In this document: positions 1-7,306 of the stretch, piece by piece
How positions within the stretch are numbered: position 1 is the first letter of the stretch
Layout of the letters: each line of letters starts with the position of its first letter
Assembly: GCA_014896635.1 (NCBI GenBank)
Contig: JADBKA010000146.1
Coordinates: 1-11,552, forward strand
Reading direction: 5' to 3'
DNA length: 11,552 nt
DNA from: Ktedonobacteraceae bacterium
Lineage (GTDB): Bacteria > Chloroflexota > Ktedonobacteria > Ktedonobacterales > Ktedonobacteraceae
The notes under the pieces: model-generated
Databases searched by the model: none
Told to the model about the DNA's origin: nothing
Seen by the model: the letters and a program-made list of their open reading frames with translations, nothing else
Made by a program: the position numbers and the translations under genes

Positions 1-64
1 TTTCTTTTAAGATTTCTTGAGCTTTCCTTGATTCTTTGCACATTATTAAACCTTATCCTTTAAA

Positions 65-161
65 GGGGGTACAACTCCTGGCAGCAACCCTACAAGGCTA
101 TTGAAAAGTAGGAGCCACGGGAAGCCTGCTTTGTACCCTGCTCTGCGATCTATGACAGAGC
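65..161 (+). ncRNA. Candidate structured RNA leader upstream of the esterase lipoprotein gene
   Basis: Seen: an 8-bp perfect closing stem pairs GGGTACAA (67-74) with TTGTACCC (131-138). Inside it, GCAG (81-84) can pair with CTGC (126-129) and CCTAC (89-93) with GTAGG (108-112). The 14-nt loop of that last hairpin holds GGCT (96-99), which could pair with AGCC (123-126) as a pseudoknot. A second hairpin, GCTCTG/CAGAGC (140-145/156-161), follows; its 5' arm could instead pair with AGAGC at 176-180, giving two exclusive folds. The element ends about 60 nt before the 221 start codon. Inference: this could be a riboswitch or other cis-regulatory leader. It resembles the SAM-clan core only loosely (GGCAGCAACC, GCCACGGG) and I cannot assign it to a known class. 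A possible promoter TTGAGC (17-22)/CATTAT (41-46) lies upstream. Confidence 0.35.
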
Positions 162-220
162 TAAAGAAGATTCTGAGAGCCCTTGTGTCCTGAAAACTTT
201 ATGAGTCGAAGAGACTTATC

Positions 221-1216
221 ATGATACAATTGTTTTTCCCAACCTATATAAAAAGGCAAAGCTTATTCCTCGCCTGTCTGATTTTGCTCAGTCTGATTTT
301 GGGTGCGTGTGGGGAGGTCGTTTCTCCCTCTACCTCGACACCCTCGCCATCCACATCGACGCCTACAGCGTCAACGGCATTGCCGCCGGCACGCTACTCA
401 GCCACCATCCAGAGAAACATCTCCTACGGTCCGCTGGCTGCTGAGACGCTCAATCTCTGTCTGCCCAAAGACGCCGCCGGTCCACGTCCCGCTGTCATTC
501 TTATTCATGGTGGAGCCTGTATAAAAGGGGATGCCTCGATGCACGATACCATGTGCCAGCGTCTGGCGGAGCAAGGCTTTGTTGCAGCAACCATCAACTA
601 CCGGTTGGCCCAGAGTTCTGATGCCAGCACGCGATGGCCTGCTCAGCTTGTCGATACGCAACTTGCCGTGCGCTGGCTACGCTCACAGGCAACTCGCTTG
701 AATCTCGATCCACAGCGTCTCTGCTCATGGGGAACCTCTGCCGGGGGACACCTGGCGGTCTTTGTTGGCAATTTGAAGACGATTCATCCAGGCGATCAGG
801 CGCATCTGCTGGCCGATCAATCTCCAACAGTCTCCTGCGTCGTTGATAACTTTGGTCCGGTAGACCTGGTCAAACTCGCCGAATCTCCTCAAGGCAAATC
901 TTCCAGGGGCCAGGAAGTCATGCAAACGCTGCTCGGCGTTTCCTATCAGCAGAATGCTGTGATATACCGCGATGCCTCGCCGATTTTCGTTGTCAGCAAT
1001 CAGAGCGTACCCACACTGATCGTCCAGGGAACCCGCGATACAGTGGTGCCACCTGATCAGTCAGCGGAACTTCAGCAGGCACTCCAGCAGCATCATGTAG
1101 CCGTTCAATACATCAGCTATGACGGGGGTCACGGCTTCCAGGGCCTGACAAAGCAGCAAAAAGACGCCATTTTTGCCCAGGAAATCAACTACCTGATCGC
1201 ACAGCAGAAACCGTGA
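221..1216 (+). CDS. Secreted alpha/beta-hydrolase (esterase/lipase-like) lipoprotein
   Basis: The protein (331 aa) starts with a lipoprotein signal peptide: basic KR at 11-12, a hydrophobic stretch at about 14-28, and lipobox LGAC with Cys30 as the lipidation site. A Ser/Thr/Pro-rich linker at about 35-56 follows, as in surface-anchored enzymes. The rest is an alpha/beta-hydrolase of the BD-FAE/esterase-lipase type (COG0657-like). It has the oxyanion-hole motif HGG (96-98), the nucleophile elbow GTSAGG with Ser173, the acid in GTRD (Asp273) and the catalytic His304 in GGHGF, so the triad is complete. It probably hydrolyses ester bonds of extracellular substrates such as acylated carbohydrates; the substrate cannot be told from sequence. 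The ATG at 221 is chosen because the signal peptide begins directly there; the ribosome-binding site is weak (AAGAGA). A hairpin terminator follows, so it looks monocistronic, possibly under the control of the structured leader upstream. Confidence 0.85.
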   Translation: MIQLFFPTYIKRQSLFLACLILLSLILGACGEVVSPSTSTPSPSTSTPTASTALPPARYSATIQRNISYGPLAAETLNLCLPKDAAGPRPAVILIHGGACIKGDASMHDTMCQRLAEQGFVAATINYRLAQSSDASTRWPAQLVDTQLAVRWLRSQATRLNLDPQRLCSWGTSAGGHLAVFVGNLKTIHPGDQAHLLADQSPTVSCVVDNFGPVDLVKLAESPQGKSSRGQEVMQTLLGVSYQQNAVIYRDASPIFVVSNQSVPTLIVQGTRDTVVPPDQSAELQQALQQHHVAVQYISYDGGHGFQGLTKQQKDAIFAQEINYLIAQQKP

Positions 1217-1226
1217 TACAATAGAG

Positions 1227-1256
1227 AAGGCCGGGGACGCTGTATCCCGGCCTTTC
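1227..1256 (+). terminator. Intrinsic terminator after the esterase gene
   Basis: AAGGCCGGG (1227-1235) pairs perfectly with CCCGGCCTT (1246-1254), with a G-T pair extending it inwards. Only a short T run (TTT) follows, so termination may be imperfect. It lies 11 bp after the stop codon of the esterase gene. Confidence 0.6.
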
Positions 1257-1296
1257 CGTATGGAATAGAACGAGGAATCATGCAACCGGGAGATGT

Positions 1297-2013
1297 ATGC
1301 GAGTTGCTATTATATCGGATATTCACGGGAACCAGGTCGCTCTGGCAGCCGTTTTAGAAGACCTGGCGCGACAGGGGACAGTTGACCAGATCGTTGTGGC
1401 TGGTGATCTCTGCCTGAATGGGCCGCGTCCGCGAGAAGTGCTGGAAATGGTGCAGAGGTTGCATTGTCCTGTGCTTCAGGGGAATGTGGATAGCGAGGTG
1501 GTCACGAAAGCACCCAGGAAAAGCGGGAAAAAGCAGAATATGGCAGGCTGGGTGCGCGCACAGATTGGACCCGAAGGCGTGGCCTACCTGGCCGCGCTCC
1601 CTTTTTCTTACCGCATCAACAATCATAAAGCGAACAGCAGCGATCTGCTGGTCGTGCATGCCAATCCTCTCGACCAGGAGCAGGCGATTTTTCCGACAGC
1701 ATCCGATAGTACGCTGGAGTACCTGTTAGGTGGACTGGACGCCGGTATCAGCGCGCTGGCGTTTGGACACTATCATGTGGCCTATCAGCGGCGCTGGCGA
1801 CACCTGCTGCTGGTCGATGTGGGAAGTTGTGGGCTGCCGCGCGATGGCGATTTGCGCGCTTCTTACGCGATCCTCACCTGGCGGGATGGGAACTGGCAGG
1901 CCGAGCACAGGCGCGTTCCCTATGACGTGGAGAAGGTAGTACAGCAGATAAAAGAAAGTGGGATGCCCAACGTGGAGAAACGCATTAAAGTGTTGACCGA
2001 AGCAAAATATTAA
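1297..2013 (+). CDS. Calcineurin-like metallophosphoesterase (YfcE/MJ0936-like)
   Basis: This 238-aa protein is a single-domain metallophosphoesterase of the calcineurin-like superfamily 2 type (PF12850). Metal-binding motifs are in the expected order: SDIHGN (Asp8, His10), AGD (Asp37), GNVD (Asn63), a late His in VVHANP (His121) and GHYH (His158, His160). The dinuclear site is therefore complete. The C-terminal VDVGSCGLPRDGD stretch is typical of the family, which hydrolyses phosphodiesters or phosphomonoesters in the cytoplasm; the physiological substrate is unknown. There is no signal peptide or membrane segment. The ATG at 1297 is preceded by GGGAGA at suitable spacing and the protein begins directly with the first beta strand, MRVAIISD, as expected. 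It follows a terminator and ends in a hairpin, so it is probably transcribed alone, or by read-through from the esterase gene. Confidence 0.88.
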   Translation: MRVAIISDIHGNQVALAAVLEDLARQGTVDQIVVAGDLCLNGPRPREVLEMVQRLHCPVLQGNVDSEVVTKAPRKSGKKQNMAGWVRAQIGPEGVAYLAALPFSYRINNHKANSSDLLVVHANPLDQEQAIFPTASDSTLEYLLGGLDAGISALAFGHYHVAYQRRWRHLLLVDVGSCGLPRDGDLRASYAILTWRDGNWQAEHRRVPYDVEKVVQQIKESGMPNVEKRIKVLTEAKY

Positions 2014-2048
2014 CCGGAAGCAGCAGAACTTTCGCTGACTGCTCCCGG
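2014..2048. terminator. Shared hairpin between convergent genes
   Basis: CCGGAAGCAG (2014-2023) pairs with CTGCTCCCGG (2039-2048), 9 of 10 positions, directly after the phosphoesterase stop codon. On the plus strand there is no T tract. On the minus strand the hairpin is followed by TTAATATTTTGC, so it would work better as the terminator of the small minus-strand gene that converges here. Confidence 0.5.
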
Positions 2049-2094
2049 CTATTCAAACAGAGCTAGTATGAGCTGAGGGCCATTTTGCGCTCAA

Positions 2095-2289
2095 CTAGCC
2101 CTGGGAAGCACTACAGTCACATCTGCCGGATTTTTCCAGCAAATCAAACAACCACTGCATTTCTTCAGCATCCAATGGGGCTTCTTCGTCACCATAGGAA
2201 CTTTCATCCCCTAGCAAGCTGGCTGCATCGCCAATATCAACCAGCTCAAGTTCCTCAACAATCGCTCGTAATTCTCCTGTCGTCGCCAC
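2095..2289 (-). CDS. Small acidic protein of unknown function
   Basis: A 64-aa open frame starts at GTG (2287-2289). On the minus strand it is preceded by GAGGA, 8 nt from the start codon, a good ribosome-binding site. The product is strongly acidic (many Glu/Asp, for example YGDEEAPLDAEE), has no membrane segment, and shows amphipathic helical patterns (ELRAIVEELE and EEMQWLFDLLEK). It ends with a CDC motif and SASQG. I do not recognise a family. The ribosome-binding site, the terminator-like hairpin downstream and a composition unlike a random frame argue that it is real. The overlapping plus-strand frame is His/Ser/Gln-rich and looks like noise. It could be a regulator or adaptor peptide, but nothing in the sequence shows that. 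Confidence 0.5.
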   Translation of the reverse strand: MATTGELRAIVEELELVDIGDAASLLGDESSYGDEEAPLDAEEMQWLFDLLEKSGRCDCSASQG

Positions 2290-2637
2290 GTTCTTTTTCC
2301 TCAGTTCTTTAGAAATGTTTACTTCAGCAGTTAATCTATTCGCTTGCCACCTATCCCCTATCTGTATATTCGCCTCTGTGAGAGATAATACCCAGGGCGA
2401 TCTAACATTAGAAACATGTAGAGAGAGAAAGATCGGGTTGCAGGTAGTGTATCACTGCCTCTATCAAAAGAAACGTATGATCTTTATAGATGTTACAGCG
2501 GGTACTCAGCAATAGGCCAGATGGGTTACTTCCGCCTTTTCTGCCAGCCCGACATGGCATAGTTCCAGAAAGCAGAGCATTTGAGCAAATGGGATATCCT
2601 CTTGATCACTTCTTTCGCCACTTCCTGTACCGGCATG
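2290..2637. other. Intergenic region without a supported gene
   Basis: This stretch of about 350 bp is AT-richer than its surroundings. It carries a 66-codon frame (2315-2515) with no ribosome-binding site and low-complexity content, and the unlikely 5' extension of the dehydrogenase frame. It should contain the promoter of the small minus-strand gene, but I see no convincing -35/-10 pair for it. Confidence 0.5.
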
Positions 2638-2646
2638 TGATATACT
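2638..2646 (+). promoter_or_regulatory. Extended -10 promoter for the dehydrogenase-lpd unit
   Basis: TGATATACT is an extended -10 element (TG-N-TATACT, five of six matches in the hexamer) with no clear -35. Transcription would begin near 2653, downstream of the ATG-like starts of the longer frame. This supports the internal GTG at 2691 as the translation start. Confidence 0.5.
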
Positions 2647-2690
2647 GGCGAAGAATCAAACGATACTTGCAGGAGGTCTGTGCGATCAAG

Positions 2691-3755
2691 GTGAAAGCGG
2701 TGACTTACTATGCGCACGACGACATTCGCGTCGAAGAGCGGCCAGTACCGCAAATCGGCGAGGATGAATTACTTGTGCGCGTACACGGCTGTGGCCTGTG
2801 TGGCTCGGATCTGCTCAAAATCGCGCAGCAAGCAGCGCCGCCGGTAAAACTGGGCCATGAGCTGACTGGCACAATTGTTAAGCGCGGGCGGGCCGTTTCC
2901 GCCTTTCTGCCGGGACAAAACGTGATCGTGGCCCACCACGTTCCCTGTGGTTCCTGCCATTACTGCCGGCACGGCAATCCTTCGATGTGCGCAACCTTCA
3001 AAGCCTCAAATATTGATCCGTGTGGCCTGGCGGAATATATCCGCGTCCCGGCCTTGCATGTAGCACACACCACGCTGCTGCTACCTGATGTGCTCAGCCC
3101 GCAGGAAGCATCGTTTACCGAACCGCTAGCTTGCTGCGTACGAGCGGTCAGACGCACTCCTCTGCTAAACGGGGATATCGTTGTGATCATTGGCCTCGGC
3201 TCCATTGGACTGCTCATGCTCCAGGCGGTCAGAGCGTTAAGCGAGCGTGAGCAGCGTAGCGTGCGTATCTACGGCGTGGATCTGCTGGAAGAGCGACGAC
3301 GACTGGCGCTGGCGCTGGGTGCGGACGAAGCTTTCCTGGCTCCACCTGAACCTCAGCAGTTCCGTGAGATGATCACCGCACGCAGCGAGGAGCGTGGCGC
3401 CGACGTTGTGCTGATCACCGTTGGTGGCACACACCCTTTCACCCAGGCTCTGGCAGCCGTGCGGCGTGGCGGTATTGTTCACATCTTCGCGGCGCATACC
3501 GCCATTGTGCCACTGAACATAGAAACGCTCTACCAGCAGGAACTGAGCCTGCTCAGCACCTATTCTTCTTCACCAGAGGATTTGCATACTGCACTCGATC
3601 TACTGGTAAAACGCCAGGTGATCGTGGAGCCGCTGATTAGTCATTGTCTCTCCCTGGCACAATTTCACGAGGGAGTGGCATTAATGCAGCAGCATAGAGC
3701 ATTAAAAGTATACTTCCAGATTGCAGGAGAATCTTATGGCAAATACTCATTATAA
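2691..3755 (+). CDS. Zinc-dependent alcohol/polyol dehydrogenase (Tdh/sorbitol dehydrogenase-like, MDR family)
   Basis: Counting from the GTG at 2691, the protein has 354 aa, the usual length of medium-chain dehydrogenases (COG1063). Catalytic zinc ligands are Cys37 (GLCGSD), His56-Glu57 (LGHE) and probably Glu144 (FTEP). The structural zinc lobe CGSCHYCRHGNPSMC supplies Cys86, 89, 92 and 100. A Rossmann fold follows with GLGSIG (168-173) and an acidic residue, Asp197, after the second strand, which suggests preference for NAD. It should oxidise a secondary alcohol or polyol to a ketone; the substrate is not determinable. The open frame extends back to 2490, but those 67 residues do not resemble the family and lie upstream of the likely promoter. 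AGGAGG (2671-2676) lies 14 nt before the GTG, longer than ideal, so the exact start is uncertain. The 3' end overlaps the next gene by 20 bp. Confidence 0.87.
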   Translation: MKAVTYYAHDDIRVEERPVPQIGEDELLVRVHGCGLCGSDLLKIAQQAAPPVKLGHELTGTIVKRGRAVSAFLPGQNVIVAHHVPCGSCHYCRHGNPSMCATFKASNIDPCGLAEYIRVPALHVAHTTLLLPDVLSPQEASFTEPLACCVRAVRRTPLLNGDIVVIIGLGSIGLLMLQAVRALSEREQRSVRIYGVDLLEERRRLALALGADEAFLAPPEPQQFREMITARSEERGADVVLITVGGTHPFTQALAAVRRGGIVHIFAAHTAIVPLNIETLYQQELSLLSTYSSSPEDLHTALDLLVKRQVIVEPLISHCLSLAQFHEGVALMQQHRALKVYFQIAGESYGKYSL

Positions 3756-5160
3756 CGTTGCGGTGATCGGCTCCGGCCCCGGAGGCTATGTCGCCGCCAT
3801 TCGTGCAGCGCAGCTTGGCGCGAAAACCGCGATAGTTGAAAAGCAGTATCTCGGCGGCACCTGCCTCAACGTTGGTTGCATTCCCTCAAAGGCGATGCTC
3901 CACGTTGCCGAGGTAAAGTACAGCCTGGGATCCCTCGACGAGCTGGGCATCCACCTGCCGCAGTCGCCAACGTTCGATATGGCGAAAGCCAACAGTTTCA
4001 AAGACAAGGTCGTGAAGCGCATGACCGGCGGGGTTGGTGTGCTGATGAAGGGCAACGGCATCACTGTATACGACGGCCTGGGCATTGTCGATGCCTCGCG
4101 TACTGTCACGGTGCAAAAAAACGATGGCTCACAGGAGCAGTTCAGCGCCGATAAAGTCATCCTCGCCACCGGCTCCGTGCCGCTCATGCCACCAATGCCC
4201 GGTATCGAAGGTCGCAATGTGATCAACAGCGATACCTGCTGGAATCTGCCAAAGCTGCCGGAGAGTGTCATCTGTGTGGGTGGAGGCGTAATTGGCGTCG
4301 AACTGGCCTGCATGTTCAATGCCCTGGGAACAAAAGTCACCATTCTGGAAATGCTGCCCAATGTTCTCGCACCCGTTGATGATGAAGTGCGCCGCCTGTT
4401 AGTACGCATTCTGGGCCGGCGTGGTATCGAAATCGTGACAGGCGCCAGGGTAGAATCAATAGAAGATGAGGGGAACCTGAAAAAGGTGAACGCCGCAACT
4501 GAAAGCGGGCAGAAGAGCTTCAGCGGCGAGTATGTTTTGATGGCAGTGAGCCGACGCGCCAACACCAGCGGTCTGGAACATCTGCTGGAACAGGGACTTG
4601 ACAACGAGCGAGGCCGCGTCCGTGTGAATGAGAAGATGGAGACCAATCTGCCGGGTATCTACGCGGTCGGCGACCTGGTACACGGCGCAGGTCTGGCGCA
4701 TGTGGCCTCTACCGAGGGCGAGGTGGCCGCGAGCAATGCAATGGGCCACGAGGCAAAGATGGACTATCACGTCGTTCCCAATCCGATCTACACCTTCCCG
4801 GAAGTAGCCTTCGTGGGCCTGACAGAAGCCGAGGCGAAACAGCAGTATCCTGAAGTACGTGTCGAACGCTTCCCCTGGAGCGCCAATGGCAAAGCTGTCG
4901 CTATCGACGAAACCGACGGCTTCACAAAGGTGATACGCGGCCCTTACGGGGAGATCCTGGGCGCGCATATCATCGGTCCCGATGCGACCAACCTGATCAG
5001 CGAATTCTCGGTGGCGATGCGCGGCGAACTGACCGTTGACGAGATCATCGAAACAATACATCCTCACCCGACGCTCAGTGAAGGTCTGCGCGAGGCTGTG
5101 CTGGCCGTCGAGGGGCGTCCTCTCCATATTCCCCCCAGACAGGCTGCTCGCGCCCGTTAA
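3736..5160 (+). CDS. lpdA: Dihydrolipoamide dehydrogenase (E3)
   Basis: This 474-aa flavoprotein reoxidises dihydrolipoamide on E2 subunits or H protein, passing electrons through FAD to NAD+ (pyruvate, 2-oxoglutarate or branched-chain dehydrogenase complexes, glycine cleavage). Motifs in order: FAD-binding GSGPGG (12-17); redox-active disulfide in GGTCLNVGC (Cys43, Cys48); ATG motif near 145; NAD-binding GGGVIGVE (182-189); second FAD motif YAVGD (309-313); and the C-terminal dimer-interface motif HPHPTLSE with catalytic His444 and Glu449. All key residues are present and length is normal. The ATG at 3736 is chosen over a TTG at 3721 because AGGAG (3725-3729) lies 6 nt before it. The gene starts inside the end of the dehydrogenase gene (20 bp overlap), so translation is probably coupled. 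No E1 or E2 gene is in the window. Confidence 0.95.
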   Translation: MANTHYNVAVIGSGPGGYVAAIRAAQLGAKTAIVEKQYLGGTCLNVGCIPSKAMLHVAEVKYSLGSLDELGIHLPQSPTFDMAKANSFKDKVVKRMTGGVGVLMKGNGITVYDGLGIVDASRTVTVQKNDGSQEQFSADKVILATGSVPLMPPMPGIEGRNVINSDTCWNLPKLPESVICVGGGVIGVELACMFNALGTKVTILEMLPNVLAPVDDEVRRLLVRILGRRGIEIVTGARVESIEDEGNLKKVNAATESGQKSFSGEYVLMAVSRRANTSGLEHLLEQGLDNERGRVRVNEKMETNLPGIYAVGDLVHGAGLAHVASTEGEVAASNAMGHEAKMDYHVVPNPIYTFPEVAFVGLTEAEAKQQYPEVRVERFPWSANGKAVAIDETDGFTKVIRGPYGEILGAHIIGPDATNLISEFSVAMRGELTVDEIIETIHPHPTLSEGLREAVLAVEGRPLHIPPRQAARAR

Positions 5161-5174
5161 TCTGCTTTCCTGAA

Positions 5175-5202
5175 AGGAGACGGTCCTTTGGGGTCGTCTC
5201 CT
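5175..5202 (+). terminator. Hairpin after lpdA
   Basis: AGGAGACGGTCC (5175-5186) pairs with GGGTCGTCTCCT (5191-5202) over 12 bp with two G-T pairs and a TTTG loop. There is no T tract directly after it, so it may act as an mRNA-end stabiliser in front of the true terminator. Confidence 0.5.
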
Positions 5203-5206
5203 GGAG

Positions 5207-5267
5207 ATCGCCATAGCTCAACCAGGCTACAAACCTGCTTTTGATTGACATATGGCGATTTTTCTCT
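5207..5267 (+). terminator. Long-stem intrinsic terminator after lpdA
   Basis: ATCGCCATA (5207-5215) pairs perfectly with TATGGCGAT (5251-5259) and is followed by TTTTCTCTT. The 35-nt loop can fold further: TCAA/TTGA (5218-5221/5241-5244) and CAGG/CCTG (5223-5226/5234-5237). The 3' arm and T tract coincide with the spacer of the next promoter. Confidence 0.65.
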
Positions 5268-5273
5268 TAAACT
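5245..5273 (+). promoter_or_regulatory. Sigma-70-type promoter of the deacetylase gene
   Basis: A perfect -35 TTGACA (5245-5250) and TAAACT (5268-5273, four of six matches) are separated by exactly 17 bp. Transcription should begin near 5280, about 50 nt before the ATG at 5332. The element overlaps the terminator of the preceding gene. Confidence 0.6.
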
Positions 5274-5331
5274 CTCTGCTAGATGTTGATGGGTATACTT
5301 GAATCATTAGCAAGCAAGAGAAGAGGCTGGG

Positions 5332-6771
5332 ATGTCCATGATCAGACGGAAGGCGCACATTCCCACAGGGAATCGCTACACTGTGACAACGTCTCAAATG
5401 GTTCAGCCGTCGTTGGAATCTTCACGGCGCCGCTCGCTTCTCATCATCCTGCTACTAGTAACAAGTGCTGTCCTCGTTATGGCAGCAATCGCAATGGCCA
5501 GCTATCTTCTCATCAGTCCTGCCACACATAAATCGGTAACGACTGCCCAGAAACACACAATAGTTTCTCCCGTGAGTGATGGTGTACAGAGCCAGGTAAC
5601 AGCCTCTGCTCAGCAATTTATGAACGCTCTTATCCAGGGCCAGTACGATGAAGACTGGTCCTCGCTCGCTCCTCAAATACAGGCAAAATGGCCCGATCAA
5701 CAGGCGTTTAGCCATTACCTGAAGAAGCGTTTCGATGGCTACATGCTCAAAGGGTTCACACTTGGCCAGGTACAGGCGCTCACCTATTGGGTCGACCCGG
5801 AAACGATGATACGCTACGATAATGTGGTCGTGATCCCCACCGTGCTCCAAATCGAGTCACAGATCCCCCCGGCTCAGCGTGCGCAACTGGCGCCACAGTT
5901 CCAGCAGTCCGACCAGCTTTATCAGCATGTACCGCTCATTATGCAGCGCCAGCCTGATGCCGGTGATGGCGGCAAGGACCGCTGGGCTGTATTGAGTGCC
6001 GGACCCGCTGATCCCGAAGCGCCTATCCTGCCGCCGCTCCATCCCGCCTACAAAGTAGTGCGAGTGCCAATCCTGATGTACCATCACATCTCCGATGTAC
6101 CGACAAAGAATCTGCTCGACTTCAGTCTCACCATCAAAGGTACAACATTCAATCAGCAACTCGACTTCCTCAGGCAGCAGGGCTACCATTCGATCACTCT
6201 CAACGAACTGATGGATGCGCTGTATTTCGACATGCCGATGCCCTCAAAGCCGATCATCTTCACCTTCGATGATGGCTACGACGATGCTTATGCCTACGCC
6301 TACCCCATTCTGAAAGCGCATGGCTACAGCGGCATGTTCTACATCATCACCGGCAAAGTTGGCTGGCAGGGCCAGGCCACCTGGGAACAACTGCGTGATA
6401 TGCTGGCGAACGGCATGCAGATTGGTTCCCATACAATTCACCATGTCGAGATGGGCAGCGTCTACCGCGCCTCACCGCAACAGGCGAGGCAGGAAGCCCA
6501 GATCTCGCAGCAAACGTTGCAGCAACACCTGGGCATCGTCATCCAGCATTTCTGCTATCCCAACGGCTCTCCGTTCAAAAATCCACGCGAGAGCGTGCTG
6601 CGCGATAAAATTGTCTCGCTACTGGCAAAAAGCGGCTACATCGACGCCACCACCGACCCCGGTCCCACCGGAATCGTCCAGGACAGCCGGTTGCCGTTCA
6701 TGCTGCTGCGCCTGCGCATCGACGGGCGTGAGTCGCTCAAGGCTTTCGAGAACGTGCTGAGAGGGTTGTAA
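5332..6771 (+). CDS. Membrane-anchored polysaccharide deacetylase with N-terminal NTF2-like region
   Basis: The 479-aa protein has a short basic cytoplasmic tail, a single transmembrane segment at about 35-61, and an extracytoplasmic part. Residues about 85-225 look like an NTF2-like fold (AQQFMNALIQGQYDEDWSSL followed by a beta-rich stretch), often a substrate- or wall-binding module; that assignment is tentative. Residues about 244-479 form a carbohydrate esterase 4 (NodB-homology) domain. It has the start motif ILMYHHI, motif 1 TFDDGYDD (311-318, Asp313 base, Asp314 metal), motif 2 SHTIHH (metal ligands His367 and His371) and motif 3 FCYPNG (407-412). It probably removes N-acetyl groups from an envelope or exopolysaccharide (PgaB/IcaB or peptidoglycan deacetylase-like). 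The ATG at 5332 is 5 nt after AGAGG; an in-frame ATG at 5338 is a weaker choice. It has its own promoter. Its 3' end overlaps the convergent gene by 35 bp. Confidence 0.9.
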   Translation: MSMIRRKAHIPTGNRYTVTTSQMVQPSLESSRRRSLLIILLLVTSAVLVMAAIAMASYLLISPATHKSVTTAQKHTIVSPVSDGVQSQVTASAQQFMNALIQGQYDEDWSSLAPQIQAKWPDQQAFSHYLKKRFDGYMLKGFTLGQVQALTYWVDPETMIRYDNVVVIPTVLQIESQIPPAQRAQLAPQFQQSDQLYQHVPLIMQRQPDAGDGGKDRWAVLSAGPADPEAPILPPLHPAYKVVRVPILMYHHISDVPTKNLLDFSLTIKGTTFNQQLDFLRQQGYHSITLNELMDALYFDMPMPSKPIIFTFDDGYDDAYAYAYPILKAHGYSGMFYIITGKVGWQGQATWEQLRDMLANGMQIGSHTIHHVEMGSVYRASPQQARQEAQISQQTLQQHLGIVIQHFCYPNGSPFKNPRESVLRDKIVSLLAKSGYIDATTDPGPTGIVQDSRLPFMLLRLRIDGRESLKAFENVLRGL

Positions 6772-7246
6772 TCCAGGCCAGTGCAACATAGAGAACGCCA
6801 CCAAGCAGCCACCAGGGGTCCCAGAGCACAAGGTACCAGAAGAACCATCTCCAGGTTGCCGGATCATTGATAATGCCTGTGACATGCAGCACATCCGAGA
6901 CAAGGCCCAGACCGGCATAGAGACACATCCCCACACCCATGAGCCAGGTAAAAATGAGCAGCAGTCTGTGAATAAACCTCTGCTTCCATGTGCGAACAAG
7001 TGCCAGCGCAATCAGTCCGCCAACGATTTTGAGAATACCGGCTGCCAGGTTAATAACGACCCACAGCAGATTGCTTGCCGTCGCCGGTTGTTCAAGAGGA
7101 TGAAGTCCCGTACGACCTCCGGCTCCCCAGAAAAAGCTCAGGGCCGCGAAGAGCAATGCCCATCCACACGCCATATATGCTATCCGCTGCGCACGCCGGA
7201 CATCAGCCGCCCACGCTGTCTCCCCGGTGCCAGGTTGTTTCGCCAT
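6737..7246 (-). CDS. Four-helix integral membrane protein, DUF3995-like
   Basis: From the ATG at 7244-7246 the product has 169 aa. About four hydrophobic segments are visible: IAYMACGWALLFAALSFFW, LLWVVINLAAGILKIVGGL, LLLIFTWLMGVGMCLYAGL and a last one around LWDPWWLLGGVLYVALAWI. The pattern of a conserved Trp-rich first helix, a GG(R)TGL loop and a terminal FWDPWW-like motif fits the DUF3995 family, small membrane proteins of unknown function in soil bacteria. The start is preceded by GGGGGAG about 7 nt upstream. An upstream TTG-initiated extension of 20 residues begins at the promoter -35 and is unlikely. Its last 35 bp overlap the end of the convergent deacetylase gene. Confidence 0.8.
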   Translation of the reverse strand: MAKQPGTGETAWAADVRRAQRIAYMACGWALLFAALSFFWGAGGRTGLHPLEQPATASNLLWVVINLAAGILKIVGGLIALALVRTWKQRFIHRLLLIFTWLMGVGMCLYAGLGLVSDVLHVTGIINDPATWRWFFWYLVLWDPWWLLGGVLYVALAWITTLSARSRKP

Positions 7247-7277
7247 AGTCAGTCTCCCCCTGCATCTTGCTCCTGCC

Positions 7278-7306
7278 AGTATAGAAGATAAAAGGGGCGA
7301 TCGCAA
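7278..7306 (-). promoter_or_regulatory. Promoter of the DUF3995-like gene
   Basis: On the minus strand, TTGCGA (7306-7301, four of six) and TATACT (7283-7278, five of six) are separated by 17 bp. Transcription would start near 7271, about 25 nt before the ATG. Confidence 0.6.

Noticed and set aside
65..161. SAM, cobalamin or cyclic di-GMP riboswitch identity for the first leader
   Set aside because: Short matches such as GGCAGCAACC and GCCACGGGAAGCC are suggestive, but the defining conserved cores of these classes are not all present.
2315..2515. 66-aa plus-strand frame
   Set aside because: No ribosome-binding site, no recognisable domain and atypical composition.
2490..2690. N-terminal extension of the dehydrogenase frame
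   Set aside because: These residues do not resemble the family and they lie upstream of the extended -10 promoter; the family start MKAV-like motif begins at 2691.
3786..4646. 286-aa minus-strand frame opposite lpdA
   Set aside because: Antisense shadow of a strongly conserved gene; Ser/Arg/Pro/Thr-rich product typical of antisense frames. The long minus frames opposite leuS (9519-10538, 10548-11417) are rejected for the same reason.
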